A stretch of 64,000 nt of DNA, from positions 1 through 64,000 of the forward strand of contig NZ_JAERMK010000005.1 in assembly GCF_016918015.1 (NCBI RefSeq), in the 5' to 3' direction. The translations under genes and the position numbers were made by a program. Shown here in pieces: positions 24,874 through 35,822 of this stretch. The stretch's first letter is position 1, and each line of letters begins with the position of its first letter. This DNA is from Glycomyces sp. YM15 (lineage in GTDB: Bacteria; Actinomycetota; Actinomycetes; Mycobacteriales; Micromonosporaceae). The notes beneath the pieces are model-generated. The model saw nothing but the letters and a program-made list of their open reading frames with translations, made no database searches and had not been told where the DNA came from.

Positions 24874-24911
24874 CCGTAGGGCCGCACCGCGTTCGCGGTG
24901 CGGCCCTACGG
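24874..24911. terminator. 17-bp perfect bidirectional hairpin
   Basis: CCGTAGGGCCGCACCGC and its exact complement enclose the loop GTTC between two convergent genes (stops at 24842 and 24920). It can end transcription from both sides. Confidence 0.85.
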
Positions 24912-24919
24912 CACTTCGG

Positions 24920-25303
24920 TCAGCTCGGCTGCTGCGGATCTGTCGGAGGCGGAGGATTCCCGGGTGCCTGCGGTGGTGTTCCGGGCGGGTACGGAGGCTG
25001 CTGCGGACCGCCCTGCGGCGGCGGGTACCCCTGCCACGGCTGCGGACCGCCAGGAGGCGGGTACCTCGGCGGGAAGGACTGCTGCTGCAACTTCTTCTTG
25101 GAGGAGTTCGTGACGAGCACGACCGTCAAGACGATCGCACCGATCACCACCACCAGGCAGAACAACAGGATCAGCACGTACCTGGGCAGCAGGGCGCCCA
25201 AGTCGAAACCGTCGTTCGTGGGTTCGGGCAGTCGTGAGCTCTCATCGGGCAACTCGTCCACATTGGGGCCTCCGTTCGGGCGAGCGGCGTGGTCCCCCAT
25301 CAT
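24920..25303 (-). CDS. Small single-pass membrane protein with Pro/Gln-rich tail
   Basis: A 127-residue protein: acidic N-terminus, one membrane helix (about 40-64, LLPRYVLILLFCLVVVIGAI), a basic stop-transfer SSKKK, and a C-terminal tail of PP-G/Q-rich repeats. The topology would put the low-complexity tail on the basic, probably cytoplasmic side. No family recognised. Two adjacent ATG codons at 25303 and 25300 could start it. Confidence 0.65.
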   Translation of the reverse strand: MMGDHAARPNGGPNVDELPDESSRLPEPTNDGFDLGALLPRYVLILLFCLVVVIGAIVLTVVLVTNSSKKKLQQQSFPPRYPPPGGPQPWQGYPPPQGGPQQPPYPPGTPPQAPGNPPPPTDPQQPS

Positions 25304-25333
25304 CCCAGGCCCGGAGGCTCCTGTGAAGGACCC

Positions 25334-25789
25334 TCAGGAGTGGACGCAGAATTCGTTGCCTTCGGGGTCCCGCATGACGATCCACTCGGCGGGGCCTTCG
25401 CGGAGGCGGTCGCCGGCGCGGGTGGCGCCGAGGGCCTCGAGGCGTTCGGTCTCGGCGTCGATGTTGTCGCGGCCGACATGGAGGTCGAGGTGGAGGCGGT
25501 TCTTCACGGTCTTGGGCTCGGGCACCTGCTGGAAGAGGATCCGCATGCCCTGGCCCGCGTCGGAGGCCGGGTCGAAGGGGTCGTCGGGGTTGCGGATCGC
25601 GGCGAGGGTCTTCCAGGCGCGGCGTCCGTCGACCTCGGTGAGGAGGTCTTCGGTGATGATGCCCTGGGAGAGGAGCCCGGCGATGAACGACGAGTGGTCT
25701 TCGAGCTTGTAACCCATGGCCTCGGACCAGAACGCCGCGAGGCGGTGGGGGTCGGCGCAGTCGATGACGATCTTGAAATGGACAGGCAT
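25334..25789 (-). CDS. VOC-family protein
   Basis: A 151-residue glyoxalase-fold protein (FKIVIDCADPHRLAAFWSEAMGY, LHLDLHVG, MRDPEGNEFCV). This subgroup, with a C-terminal DPEGNEFC, is frequent in actinomycetes and of unknown substrate. It lies between the Pro-rich membrane gene and the sigma factor, all on the minus strand, but a hairpin separates it from the sigma gene. Confidence 0.87.
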   Translation of the reverse strand: MPVHFKIVIDCADPHRLAAFWSEAMGYKLEDHSSFIAGLLSQGIITEDLLTEVDGRRAWKTLAAIRNPDDPFDPASDAGQGMRILFQQVPEPKTVKNRLHLDLHVGRDNIDAETERLEALGATRAGDRLREGPAEWIVMRDPEGNEFCVHS

Positions 25790-25833
25790 GCCGCGAGCGT
25801 AAGCCCGGGGTACGACAGTGTCCTCGAAACGAG

Positions 25834-25861
25834 GACCGCCCCGCCGTGATGCGGGGCGGTC
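25834..25861 (-). terminator. 11-bp hairpin after the ECF sigma gene
   Basis: GACCGCCCCGC pairs with GCGGGGCGGTC around CGTGAT, 6 bases after the sigma-factor stop. A GTTTC stretch follows on the minus strand. Confidence 0.6.
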
Positions 25862-25867
25862 TCCGGG

Positions 25868-26839
25868 CTATTCGCGGTATTCCAGGGGGAGACCGAAGAG
25901 CGGGAAGAGCTTCGGAGTGTCCAGGAAGTAGTTGAGGCCCGAGATCTTGTCGCCCTCGAGTTCGAGGACGGTGATCGACCAGGGCTCCCAGAGGCCGGGC
26001 GTGCCGCTCGGCTTGTAGTGGCCGAAGGCCGGGAGGCCGTTGGCGCTGACCGGGACGAGCTTGGAGTTCTCGCAGCCCTTGCCGGTGGTGAGCATGAACT
26101 CGGCGACGCTCGCGTGGCCCTGGACCCACAGCGGGATCGGCGGCATGGAGAGGGCCACGTCCTGCGTGCACAGGGCGGTGAGCGCTTCCATGTCATAGGC
26201 CTCGAAGGCGCTCACGTAGCCGTCGACGAGCTTGCGGAGATCGGCGTCGTCGATCGTGTAGGACTCGTCCGGTTTCGCGTGGACCTGCTCCATGGTGGCC
26301 TTGGCCCGCTGCAGCGCGGAGTTGACGCTCGCGGGGCTGAGCTGGAGCGCCTCGGCGGTCTCGGCGGCCGAGAAGCGCAGCACCTCGCGCATGAGCATCA
26401 CGGCCCGCTGCTTGGCGGGCAGGTGCTGGACGGCGGCGACGAACGCGAGCCGGAGGGTGGCCTTCGCTTCGACGGCCGCGGCCGGGTCGGCCCCGAACGC
26501 CATCGAGTCGGGGATCGGCTCGACCCACAGGTAGTCGGGCTCGGGAGCCGGCAGGGGCGTGCCCGCGTCGGAGGCGGGGGCGAGGTCCATCGGGCGGGCC
26601 CGCCGCTGCGGGCCCTTGAGCATGTCGAGGCACACGTTCGTGGTGATCTTGTAGAGCCACGAGCGCAGCGAGGAGCGGCCCTCGAATGACCCGTGGGACT
26701 TCCACGCGCGGGTGAAGGCCTCCTGCACGGCGTCCTCGGCCTCGAAGGAGGAGCCGAGCATGCGGTAGGCGTACGCGCAGAGTTCACGCCGGTGGGGTTC
26801 GAACTCGGCGAGTACGTCGTCTCCGATCGCAACGTTCAT
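25868..26839 (-). CDS. ECF sigma factor with C-terminal SnoaL-like domain (SigG/SigX5 type)
   Basis: A 323-residue sigma-70-like factor. Region 2 (about 10-80) shows LCAYAYRMLGSSFEAEDAVQEAFTRAW and SWLYKITTNVCLD. Region 4 (about 140-195) has LPAKQRAVMLMREVLRFSAAETAEALQLSPASVNSALQRA in pieces. The last 125 residues are a SnoaL/NTF2-like domain. In these extended ECF factors the extra domain replaces an anti-sigma partner, and none is adjacent here. Its regulon is unknown. ATG at 26839. Confidence 0.9.
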   Translation of the reverse strand: MNVAIGDDVLAEFEPHRRELCAYAYRMLGSSFEAEDAVQEAFTRAWKSHGSFEGRSSLRSWLYKITTNVCLDMLKGPQRRARPMDLAPASDAGTPLPAPEPDYLWVEPIPDSMAFGADPAAAVEAKATLRLAFVAAVQHLPAKQRAVMLMREVLRFSAAETAEALQLSPASVNSALQRAKATMEQVHAKPDESYTIDDADLRKLVDGYVSAFEAYDMEALTALCTQDVALSMPPIPLWVQGHASVAEFMLTTGKGCENSKLVPVSANGLPAFGHYKPSGTPGLWEPWSITVLELEGDKISGLNYFLDTPKLFPLFGLPLEYRE

Positions 26840-26946
26840 GAGCACAGCCTCGCACAGGCCCCCGACATTCGCGGCGACGGTTTCGGAAATCTGATCCGCC
26901 GGGCCGCAAGGTGTCCCGAATACGCCCTTGCAGCGCAGGGAAAATC

Positions 26947-28974
26947 CTATTTGTTCCGCTGGTGGTCGCTCATCCAGCGCTCGAACGCGTCCGCGTCCAT
27001 CGGGCGGGCGAAATGCCAGCCCTGCCCGGCGTGGCAGCCCCAGCCTTCGAGCTGCTTGCGGACCTTCTCGTCCTCCACGCCCTCGGCGACGACCTCGACG
27101 TCGAGGGCCCGGCCCAGGTCGATCGTGGTCGAGACGATCGCGGCGTTGTCCGGGTCGTCGATCAACGTGGTCACGAAGGACTTGTCGATCTTGATCTCGG
27201 TGACGGGCAGGCGGCGCAGGTGCTGCATCGAGGAGAAGCCGGTGCCGAAGTCGTCGAGGCTGATGCCCACGCCGAGGTCGGAGAGTCGCTGCACGTTGAC
27301 GACCACGCGGCGGGGGTCGGCCATGAGCGCGGACTCGGTGATCTCCAGCTGCAGCTTCCGGGCGTTCACCCCGTAGGCGTCGATCCGCTCGGTCAGGAAG
27401 TCCGTGAACTCGGGCGACTGCAGGTCGCGCACCGAGACGTTCACGGCCATGCGCAGGTCGTAGCCCGATTCGTTCCAGGACCGGAGCTGGCGCAGGGCGA
27501 TGTCGACGACCCGCTCGGTGAGCATCCGCATCACCGAGGAGTGCTCGGCGGTCTCGATGATCTCGGCCGGGTTGACGATCCCGCGCTCGGGGTGGTGGTA
27601 GCGCAGCAGGGCCTCGGCGCCGATGACCTCGCCGTCGACCAGGCGCACCTGAGGCTGGTAGTAGAGGTTGACGCCGGGGGTGTCCGGGTGGTCGAGAGTG
27701 CGGCGCACGTCGCCGAGGAGGAGGAGCCGCTCGGGCGAGTTGTGGTCGAACTCGGGCGCGTAGCGGGCGAAGGAGGAGGCGCGCTGCTTCGACTCGTACA
27801 TCGCGATGTCCGCGTGGCGGAACAGGGTCTGGAAATCGGAGCCGTCGTCGGGATAGACCGCGACGCCGACCGAGCCGTCCACCTCGACGCTGGCGTCGCC
27901 GAGGACGATCGGGGCGTCCAGCCGGGCGCGGATCTCGCGTGCGCACTCCATCGGGTCGGTCATGCCGTCCAGTTCGGACCACATGAACGCGAACTCGTCG
28001 CCGCCGAGGCGCGCGATCGCCTTGCCCTTCGGCTTGTCCGACTCGAAGCGGTGCGCGAGCTCGGCCAGCAGCTGGTCGCCGACCGCGTGGCCGAGCGCGG
28101 AGTTGACGTCGGCGAAGCGGTCGAGGTCGAGGATGAGGACCGCGACGGCGGTGCCGGTCTCGGCCGCGTCCGTGAGCTTGCCGTCGACGGCCTGCTGGAA
28201 GCCCTTGCGGTTGAGCAGACCCGTGAGCGGGTCGTGGTCGGCCTCGCGCTCGCGGTCGGCGGCGGTCTGGAGGATGCGGTACACGGCGAAGATGGGGATC
28301 GCCGAGGCCGCGACCAGCCACCAGGAGGCGGTCGCGGCGGTCGCGACGATGGGCGCGATCGCGATCTGCGTGGCGCGCAGCGCCCATTCGCTCTTGAACC
28401 ACTGCCAGAACAGCGGAAGCCATCCCTCCCCGGTGCGGAGGCTCTGCCGGCCGGCGACGAGCGCGAAACTCGTCAGCGTCCAGACCGAACCGGCGGCGAA
28501 GATGGCGAGCAGCTGCGTGGCCTCGCCGCTCCAGGCCGCGCCCTCGACGACCGCATCCCACACGTACCAGGCGAGGACGAGCGCGGCCGCCTGCTGGGAG
28601 ATGTTGAAGACCGCCCGCCACGTGGAGGCCTTGAGCTGGATCATCAGCATCCCGATGGCCGCCGACTGGACGATCAGCGCGGGCAGGAAACCCCAGGTGA
28701 TCATGGTGGCGAGGACGTACACGAGGTAGATCGACGCCATTGGCGACATCCACAGCCCGCCCCAGCGGGTCGGGCGGAGCTCGGCGACCATGGCGAGACC
28801 GGCGGTGAGCCAGAAGGCGAAGGGCACGCCGAACCAGCCGCCCTCGGGCACGCTGCTCGTAACGGTCACGGCGGCACTGCCGGCGATCGCGAATATCGCG
28901 ACCACCGCCATGAAGCCGAAGTACCGGCCCGGATGCTCTTTCGGCGCAGTGTTGCGCATGAGCGTCGTGGCCAT
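26947..28974 (-). CDS. Membrane GGDEF-EAL c-di-GMP protein, RmdB-like
   Basis: A 675-residue protein: about 6-8 membrane helices (1-235), a GGDEF domain (about 245-400, intact GGDEF in RLGGDEFAF) and an EAL domain (about 420-665, intact EALLR, NVSVRDLQ, DDFGTGFSS). Both synthesis and hydrolysis of c-di-GMP are possible from the motifs. Its position beside ligA matches streptomycete rmdB, whose product is a c-di-GMP phosphodiesterase affecting development; orthology is inferred from synteny and domain order. The ATG at 28974 has a GGGAGGAG site. Confidence 0.92.
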   Translation of the reverse strand: MATTLMRNTAPKEHPGRYFGFMAVVAIFAIAGSAAVTVTSSVPEGGWFGVPFAFWLTAGLAMVAELRPTRWGGLWMSPMASIYLVYVLATMITWGFLPALIVQSAAIGMLMIQLKASTWRAVFNISQQAAALVLAWYVWDAVVEGAAWSGEATQLLAIFAAGSVWTLTSFALVAGRQSLRTGEGWLPLFWQWFKSEWALRATQIAIAPIVATAATASWWLVAASAIPIFAVYRILQTAADREREADHDPLTGLLNRKGFQQAVDGKLTDAAETGTAVAVLILDLDRFADVNSALGHAVGDQLLAELAHRFESDKPKGKAIARLGGDEFAFMWSELDGMTDPMECAREIRARLDAPIVLGDASVEVDGSVGVAVYPDDGSDFQTLFRHADIAMYESKQRASSFARYAPEFDHNSPERLLLLGDVRRTLDHPDTPGVNLYYQPQVRLVDGEVIGAEALLRYHHPERGIVNPAEIIETAEHSSVMRMLTERVVDIALRQLRSWNESGYDLRMAVNVSVRDLQSPEFTDFLTERIDAYGVNARKLQLEITESALMADPRRVVVNVQRLSDLGVGISLDDFGTGFSSMQHLRRLPVTEIKIDKSFVTTLIDDPDNAAIVSTTIDLGRALDVEVVAEGVEDEKVRKQLEGWGCHAGQGWHFARPMDADAFERWMSDHQRNK

Positions 28975-29310
28975 TTCGCTCCTCCCACTGCCGCGCCGGC
29001 TCCGGGTGACGCGCCAGAATCACCCGGGGTCGGTCGCGGCCGACTCCTCTGTCATATCGCGAATTCCGCTCCCACACAACGCCGGGAGCACATGCGGCAC
29101 ACTTGTGACCAGGCGCGACATGCCAATTACAGAAACCGTTATCCGGTGTTCACCGCAGCGACTCCCGTGGCCGGTTCCGGGCTCGGCGGCCCTTTCGGGC
29201 GATGGGAACCGAGCCGTTGGTACGACGGGGGCAAGCATCCACGAGATGACTCTGCCCTGAACTAACGAGTCTCCCCCCGTAAAGGAATACGGATCGTTAC
29301 CGAGTTGTGA
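28975..29310. other. 336-bp intergenic region upstream of the GGDEF-EAL gene
   Basis: It carries the promoter of the GGDEF-EAL gene and the 3' side of ligA. A small hairpin CGGGTG/CACCCG lies near the GGDEF start. An AT-richer stretch at about 29125-29145 (CCAATTACAGAAACCGTTATCC) could hold the promoter. No c-di-GMP riboswitch core was recognised and no coding frame is convincing. Confidence 0.5.
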
Positions 29311-31584
<2,274 letters not shown>

Positions 31585-31740
31585 TCAGCTGGGTCCGACG
31601 TTTCGGGGAGGCCGAAGCCTTATGCAACCGGTCACCCCCCGTTCACGTCGTGATTGCCTGACTCACCCCGAAGGCCGGAAGGATCAGCCGCGTACGGCCC
31701 GTACAGCCCCCTTTACGCCCCCGTCTCAAAGGAGTCAGGC

Positions 31741-33177
31741 ATGGCGATCCTCTCGACCGGCGGTTCGAACCGCCGCAGTTTCCTGCGCCGCGGCGCCACC
31801 GCCGCCGGCGCGAGCCTCTTCGCGGTCGCCGCGATGGAGGGCCTCTCGATCCGCGCGGCCCACGCGAAGGACGGTGCGAAGGAACGCGACTGCCCTGACA
31901 ACGGCGGCTACGGCGAGCTGCGGGAGCTCACGCGCACCGACCCCGAGACCGGGTTCGAGCAGACGCTGTGGCTCCCCGAAGGCTTCGACTTCAAGGTGTT
32001 CGCGCTGGCCGCGTCCCCGATGCGGGACGGCTACCGGACTCCGCTCGCGCACGACGGCATGGCCTGCTTCCCGACCGGGCGCCGCGGCGAATGGCGGCTC
32101 GTGCGCAACCACGAGGAGCGCAACGAGCCCGGTGTCGGTGTCCCGGCCGGGAGCCCCGAGCACCGCTATGACGCGCTCGGGGGCGGCGGGACCACCACGA
32201 TGAGCGTCCGCTGGGAGGACGGCGAGCCGCACTTCGCGGAGGCCTGGCAGTCGCTGTCGGGCACGATCGTCAACTGCGCGGGCGGGCCCACCCCGTGGGG
32301 TTCGTGGCTGTCGTGCGAGGAGACGACGGCCGGTGCCGGCGCGGGCTGGGCGGCCGAGCACGGGTACGTGTTCGAGGTCCCGTCCGCCGAGAACGGCGAG
32401 ACGGTACCGGTGCCGCTCAAGGAGATGGGCCGGTTCGTGCACGAGGCGGTGGCCGTGGATCCGCGCTCGGGCGTGGTCTACGAGACCGAGGACCAGAACA
32501 CCTCCGGGTTCTACCGCTTCCTGCCGAACGTGCCCGGCGACCTCGCCGAGGGCGGGCGGCTGCAGATGCTCAAGATCGTCGACGAATGGAACTACGACAC
32601 CCGCACCGGCCAGCGCGCCGGGAGGGGCCTGTACGTGGAGTGGGTGGACATCGACGACCCGGATCCGGCCGATGCCGAGGAGGACCCGCTCGCGGTGTTC
32701 AACCAGGGCTGGGCGCGGGGTGCGGCGGTGTTCGGCCGGCTCGAAGGCTGCTTCTACGGTGACGGCGCGGTCTATATCGCGTCCACTTCGGGCGGTGATG
32801 AGGGCGAGGGCCAGCTGTGGGAGTACCGGCCGCGCGGCCACAAGGGCGGCACGATCAAGCTGGTGTTCGAATCGCCGGACGCGGAGCTCTTGTCGTATCC
32901 GGACAACATCACGGTCTCACCGGGCGGGAACCTGATCCTGTGCGAGGACACCGGCCGCGACCTGCCCGCGATGCGGGGCCTGACGCGGGACGGCGAGATC
33001 TTCCCGCTGGTCTACCACGAGGGCAGGACCGAGTGGTGCGGCGCGACGTTCTCGCCTGACGGCAAGGTGCTGTTCGCGAACATGCAGGGCGCGACGCGGG
33101 GCCTGCTGGGCGATCCGGCGCTGGAGCCGGGCCGCACCATCGCGATCTGGGGGCCCTGGAGCAAGGGCGTCCTCTAG
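31741..33177 (+). CDS. Tat-exported PhoX-like (DUF839) protein
   Basis: A 478-residue protein with a twin-arginine signal (NRRSFLRRGATA, hydrophobic to about 40) and a DUF839/PhoX-like beta-propeller. Seen: LAHDGMACFP, LVRNHEE, GGTTTMSV, NCAGGPTPWGSWLSCEET, GRFVHEAVAVDP, YETED and LYSPDNITVSPGGNLILCEDT-type blocks. PhoX enzymes are Ca/Fe alkaline phosphatases; many actinomycete DUF839 proteins are only related, so phosphatase activity is likely but unproven. The start at 31741 is favoured by AAGGAG at 31729-31734 and by the position of the Tat motif. Confidence 0.88.
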   Translation: MAILSTGGSNRRSFLRRGATAAGASLFAVAAMEGLSIRAAHAKDGAKERDCPDNGGYGELRELTRTDPETGFEQTLWLPEGFDFKVFALAASPMRDGYRTPLAHDGMACFPTGRRGEWRLVRNHEERNEPGVGVPAGSPEHRYDALGGGGTTTMSVRWEDGEPHFAEAWQSLSGTIVNCAGGPTPWGSWLSCEETTAGAGAGWAAEHGYVFEVPSAENGETVPVPLKEMGRFVHEAVAVDPRSGVVYETEDQNTSGFYRFLPNVPGDLAEGGRLQMLKIVDEWNYDTRTGQRAGRGLYVEWVDIDDPDPADAEEDPLAVFNQGWARGAAVFGRLEGCFYGDGAVYIASTSGGDEGEGQLWEYRPRGHKGGTIKLVFESPDAELLSYPDNITVSPGGNLILCEDTGRDLPAMRGLTRDGEIFPLVYHEGRTEWCGATFSPDGKVLFANMQGATRGLLGDPALEPGRTIAIWGPWSKGVL

Positions 33178-33197
33178 GACTCGACCTCCCGAGAAGC

Positions 33198-33235
33198 AAC
33201 CGGCCGCGCACATTCGTCCCCGTGCGCGGCCGGTT
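33198..33235 (+). terminator. 14-bp hairpin after the PhoX-like gene
   Basis: AACCGGCCGCGCAC pairs perfectly with GTGCGCGGCCGGTT around a 10-base loop, then TTTCGCC. It lies 20 bases after the stop and before a converging gene relic. Confidence 0.8.
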
Positions 33236-33256
33236 TCGCCCTGAGCCCCTTGTGGA

Positions 33257-33580
33257 TCAGGTACCTGGGGCTTCCACCTTCAGACCCTGTTCCTCTGCGG
33301 CGGCGCCGAGTTCCTTGTCGTACGTGACGAATGAGCCCAATTCGGAGCGGAAGAGCTCGGCCGTCGCCAGGTGGATCGAGTCCAGGCTCCCCAGCCGTTG
33401 GATCCGATAGTTGACGGCTGCCTGGAACGTGACTCTCGAGATGTACGCGACGTCGACGTTGTCCGGGATCTCGCCGACCCGCTCCGCGACCACCTTCGTA
33501 GAGAAACCGAGCCGGACCAGCGTGCGAGTGAGCTCGAGCTGCGCCAGTTCCGAGGTCACCAGGGTGTCGTCGGCACGCAA
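33257..33580 (-). pseudogene. PIN-domain (VapC-like) toxin, N-terminally truncated
   Basis: The readable frame gives 107 residues matching the middle and end of a VapC-like PIN ribonuclease: LVTSELAQLELTRTL, SLDSIHLATAELF and FVTYDKELGAAAEEQGL, carrying the later acidic residues. The usual first 35-40 residues with the first catalytic Asp (Y-x-D-x-S-A-L) are missing. Upstream in frame there is no matching segment, only a TTG at 33580, and no VapB antitoxin gene is present. It is probably a dead remnant. Confidence 0.7.
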
Positions 33581-33620
33581 ACCGTGAGAGCCGCCACTCC
33601 AGGTGTGATTTCATCGAGTA

Positions 33621-33661
33621 ATGAATTCTCGTGGTACGGTGAATTCATCAACCGTTGAATT
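33621..33661. promoter_or_regulatory. TGAATT repeat array upstream of the ABC-2 exporter operon
   Basis: ATGAATTC (33621-33628) and GAATTCAT (33641-33648) form a perfect 8-bp inverted repeat with a 12-base spacer. A third TGAATT (33656-33661) and a palindrome TCAAC-C-GTTGA (33648-33658) follow. The array ends 15 bases before the ATG at 33676 and overlaps the expected promoter. The TetR gene at the operon end is the likely binder. Confidence 0.6.
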
Positions 33662-33675
33662 ACTGGAGGCTTCCC

Positions 33676-34422
33676 ATGCCACCCAACGCGACCGCCAACA
33701 CCCCTGCGACCGCCATCGCGGTCGACGACCTCGTCGTCCACCGCGGTGGCCGGCCCGTCCTCAAGAGCGTCTCCACCCGCATCGCCGCCGGGACCGTCAC
33801 CGGCCTGCTCGGCCCCTCGGGCTCGGGCAAGACCACGTTCATCCGCGCGATCGTCGGCACGCAGCAGGTCAAGTCCGGCACCGTCGAAGTACTCGGCCGC
33901 CCGGCCGGGACGAAGCCGCTGCGCCGCCGCGTCGCCTACGTCACGCAGGACGCCTCGATCTACCCCGACCTGTCCGTGAAGGCCAACGTCGCCTACTTCG
34001 CGGCCCTCTACGGCAAGGGCCGCGCCGAGGCCATGGCCGCCATCGAACGGGTCGGCATGGGCGACCACGCGCACAGGCTCGCCGCGAAGCTCTCAGGCGG
34101 CCAGAAGACCCGCACCTCGCTCGCGTGCGCGCTCGTCATCGACCCCGAGGTGCTCGTGCTCGACGAGCCCACCGTCGGACTCGACCCCGTGATCCGCGAG
34201 GAGCTGTGGGACCGGTTCCACGCACTCGCGAATCAGGGCACGACCCTGCTCGTCTCCAGCCACGTGATGGACGAGGCCGACCGCTGCGACCGGCTCCTGC
34301 TGCTGCGCGAGGGCCGCTTCATCGCCGACGACACCCCGGCCGACCTGCGCGCCTCCACCGGCACCGCGAACCTCGAAGCGGCGTTCCTCCACCTCATCCG
34401 CGAACTCGAGAAGGCGAACTGA
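33676..34422 (+). CDS. ABC-2 exporter ATPase (drug-resistance type)
   Basis: A 248-residue ATPase with Walker A GPSGSGKTT (about 47-55), signature LSGGQKTRTSL, Walker B VLVLDEPTVGLDP and H-loop SSHVMDEADRCD. This belongs to the CcmA/DrrA-like group that drives ABC-2 permeases. The start at 33676 is set by TGGAGG, 6 bases upstream. The permease gene follows after one base and a TetR gene after that, so it is a three-gene operon under TetR autoregulation. Substrate unknown, probably a hydrophobic compound. Confidence 0.92.
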   Translation: MPPNATANTPATAIAVDDLVVHRGGRPVLKSVSTRIAAGTVTGLLGPSGSGKTTFIRAIVGTQQVKSGTVEVLGRPAGTKPLRRRVAYVTQDASIYPDLSVKANVAYFAALYGKGRAEAMAAIERVGMGDHAHRLAAKLSGGQKTRTSLACALVIDPEVLVLDEPTVGLDPVIREELWDRFHALANQGTTLLVSSHVMDEADRCDRLLLLREGRFIADDTPADLRASTGTANLEAAFLHLIRELEKAN

Positions 34423-34423
34423 C

Positions 34424-35161
34424 ATGTCGCTGCGCATCACCTTCATCACCGCCGGTCGCATCCTCCGGCAGTTGCTGGGCGACCGCCGCACCGTCGTGCT
34501 CATCCTGGCCGTGCCGAGCCTGATGATCGCGCTCATCAGCGCCATCATGGACGCCGCGCCGGAGGCCTTCAACTCGGTCGGGCTGATCCTGCTGGCGTTC
34601 TTCCCGTTCATGATGATGTTCATGATCACCTCGATCACGCTCCTGCGCGAGCGCACCGGCGGGACCCTGGAGCGGCTCATGACGACGCCGACCGGGAAGC
34701 TCGACCTGGTGGGCGGCTATGCGATCGCATTCGGTGTGGCGGCCGCGAGCCAGACCGTCATCGCCGCCGCCATCGCGTACCTCTTCCTCGGGCTGGAGAC
34801 GGCCGGTCCGGCGTGGGCGGTGTTCCTCATCGCGATCATCGCCTCGCTGTTCGGAATGGCGCTGGGGCTCTTCGTGTCCGCGTTCGCCACCACCGAGTTC
34901 CAGGCGATTCAGTTCATGCCCGTGTTCGTCGTCCCGCAGCTGCTGCTGTGCGGACTCATCTGGCCGCGCGACCAGATGGCCGGCTGGCTGCAAGGGGTCT
35001 CGGACGCGCTGCCGGTCACCTACGCGGTCAAGGCGCTCAATGAAGTGCAGTTCAACACCGAGATCACGTCGGAGATGTGGGTCGACGTCGCGATAGTGGC
35101 CGCTGCGGCGCTCGTCGCAACGGCCCTCGGAGCCGCGACGCTGCGGCGGCGCACGGACTAG
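34424..35161 (+). CDS. ABC-2 type transporter permease
   Basis: A 245-residue membrane protein with six helices and the ABC-2 landmarks FFPFMMMFMITSITLLRERTGGTLERLMTTP (in pieces) and MPVFVVPQLLLCGLIWPRDQMAGWLQ, then VTYAVKALNEV. It starts 1 base after the ATPase stop. Together they form a DrrAB-like exporter. Confidence 0.92.
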   Translation: MSLRITFITAGRILRQLLGDRRTVVLILAVPSLMIALISAIMDAAPEAFNSVGLILLAFFPFMMMFMITSITLLRERTGGTLERLMTTPTGKLDLVGGYAIAFGVAAASQTVIAAAIAYLFLGLETAGPAWAVFLIAIIASLFGMALGLFVSAFATTEFQAIQFMPVFVVPQLLLCGLIWPRDQMAGWLQGVSDALPVTYAVKALNEVQFNTEITSEMWVDVAIVAAAALVATALGAATLRRRTD

Positions 35162-35170
35162 GGTGCACCC

Positions 35171-35785
35171 GTGGCCAGAACGAAGCGCGCCGGACGGCGG
35201 TCAGGCAATCCCGACACGAAGGCCGAGATCCTGGCTGCCGCCCGGCGGCTGTTCGCCGAGGAGGGGTTCGAATCGATCTCCATGCGGCGCATCGCTTCCG
35301 AGGCCGGCGTGGATCCTTCGCTGATCCACCACTACTTCGGGTCGAAGGACGACCTGTTCCTCGCCGCGATCGAACTGCCGCTGGACCCGGCTCCGGAGGT
35401 CGCGACCGTCCTGAAGGCGGGCGGCGTCGAAGGCGCGGGCGGGCGGCTCATGCACGCGTTCGTGAGCATCTGGGACGGCCCGCACCAGGACAAGCTCCTC
35501 GCGGTGGTGCGCACGAGCCTGTCGAAACCCGCGATGTCGTTCGTGCTGCGGCAGCTGTTCGAGCATCGGATCGTCAAGACGGTGCAAGACGTCCTGGGCG
35601 AGGAGGTCGACCGTGTTCCCGTGCGCGCCAGCTTCATCGCCAGCCAGGTGTTCGGCCTGGTGGTGGCCCGGTACATCCTCAAGCTCGAGCCGCTCGCGTC
35701 GCTGAGCGCCGACCAGCTCGCCGAGACGATCGGTCCGACCATCGACCGGTATCTCACGATGCCGGTCGACCAGTTCGAACGATGA
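35171..35785 (+). CDS. TetR-family transcriptional regulator
   Basis: A 204-residue TetR protein. The N-terminal HTH (about 15-62) reads AARRLFAEEGFESISMRRIASEAGVDPSLIHHYFGSKDDLF in pieces, a standard TetR pattern. The C-terminal part resembles the TetR_C group with PVRASFIASQVFGL. A GTG start lies 9 bases after the permease stop. It probably represses its own operon through the TGAATT array at 33621 and is released by the exported compound. Confidence 0.92.
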   Translation: MARTKRAGRRSGNPDTKAEILAAARRLFAEEGFESISMRRIASEAGVDPSLIHHYFGSKDDLFLAAIELPLDPAPEVATVLKAGGVEGAGGRLMHAFVSIWDGPHQDKLLAVVRTSLSKPAMSFVLRQLFEHRIVKTVQDVLGEEVDRVPVRASFIASQVFGLVVARYILKLEPLASLSADQLAETIGPTIDRYLTMPVDQFER

Positions 35786-35822
35786 GGGGTCGGAGCGGTT
35801 CGCCGCTGAAGCGGCAGCCGTG

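Noticed and set aside
28975-29310. Possible c-di-GMP riboswitch before the GGDEF-EAL gene
   Set aside because: The conserved GEMM core and its two helices were not found; only a short hairpin is present.
33174-33614. A 146-residue minus-strand protein in another frame across the PIN relic
   Set aside because: Arg/Gly-rich composition typical of a shadow frame, while the PIN motifs are in the neighbouring frame.
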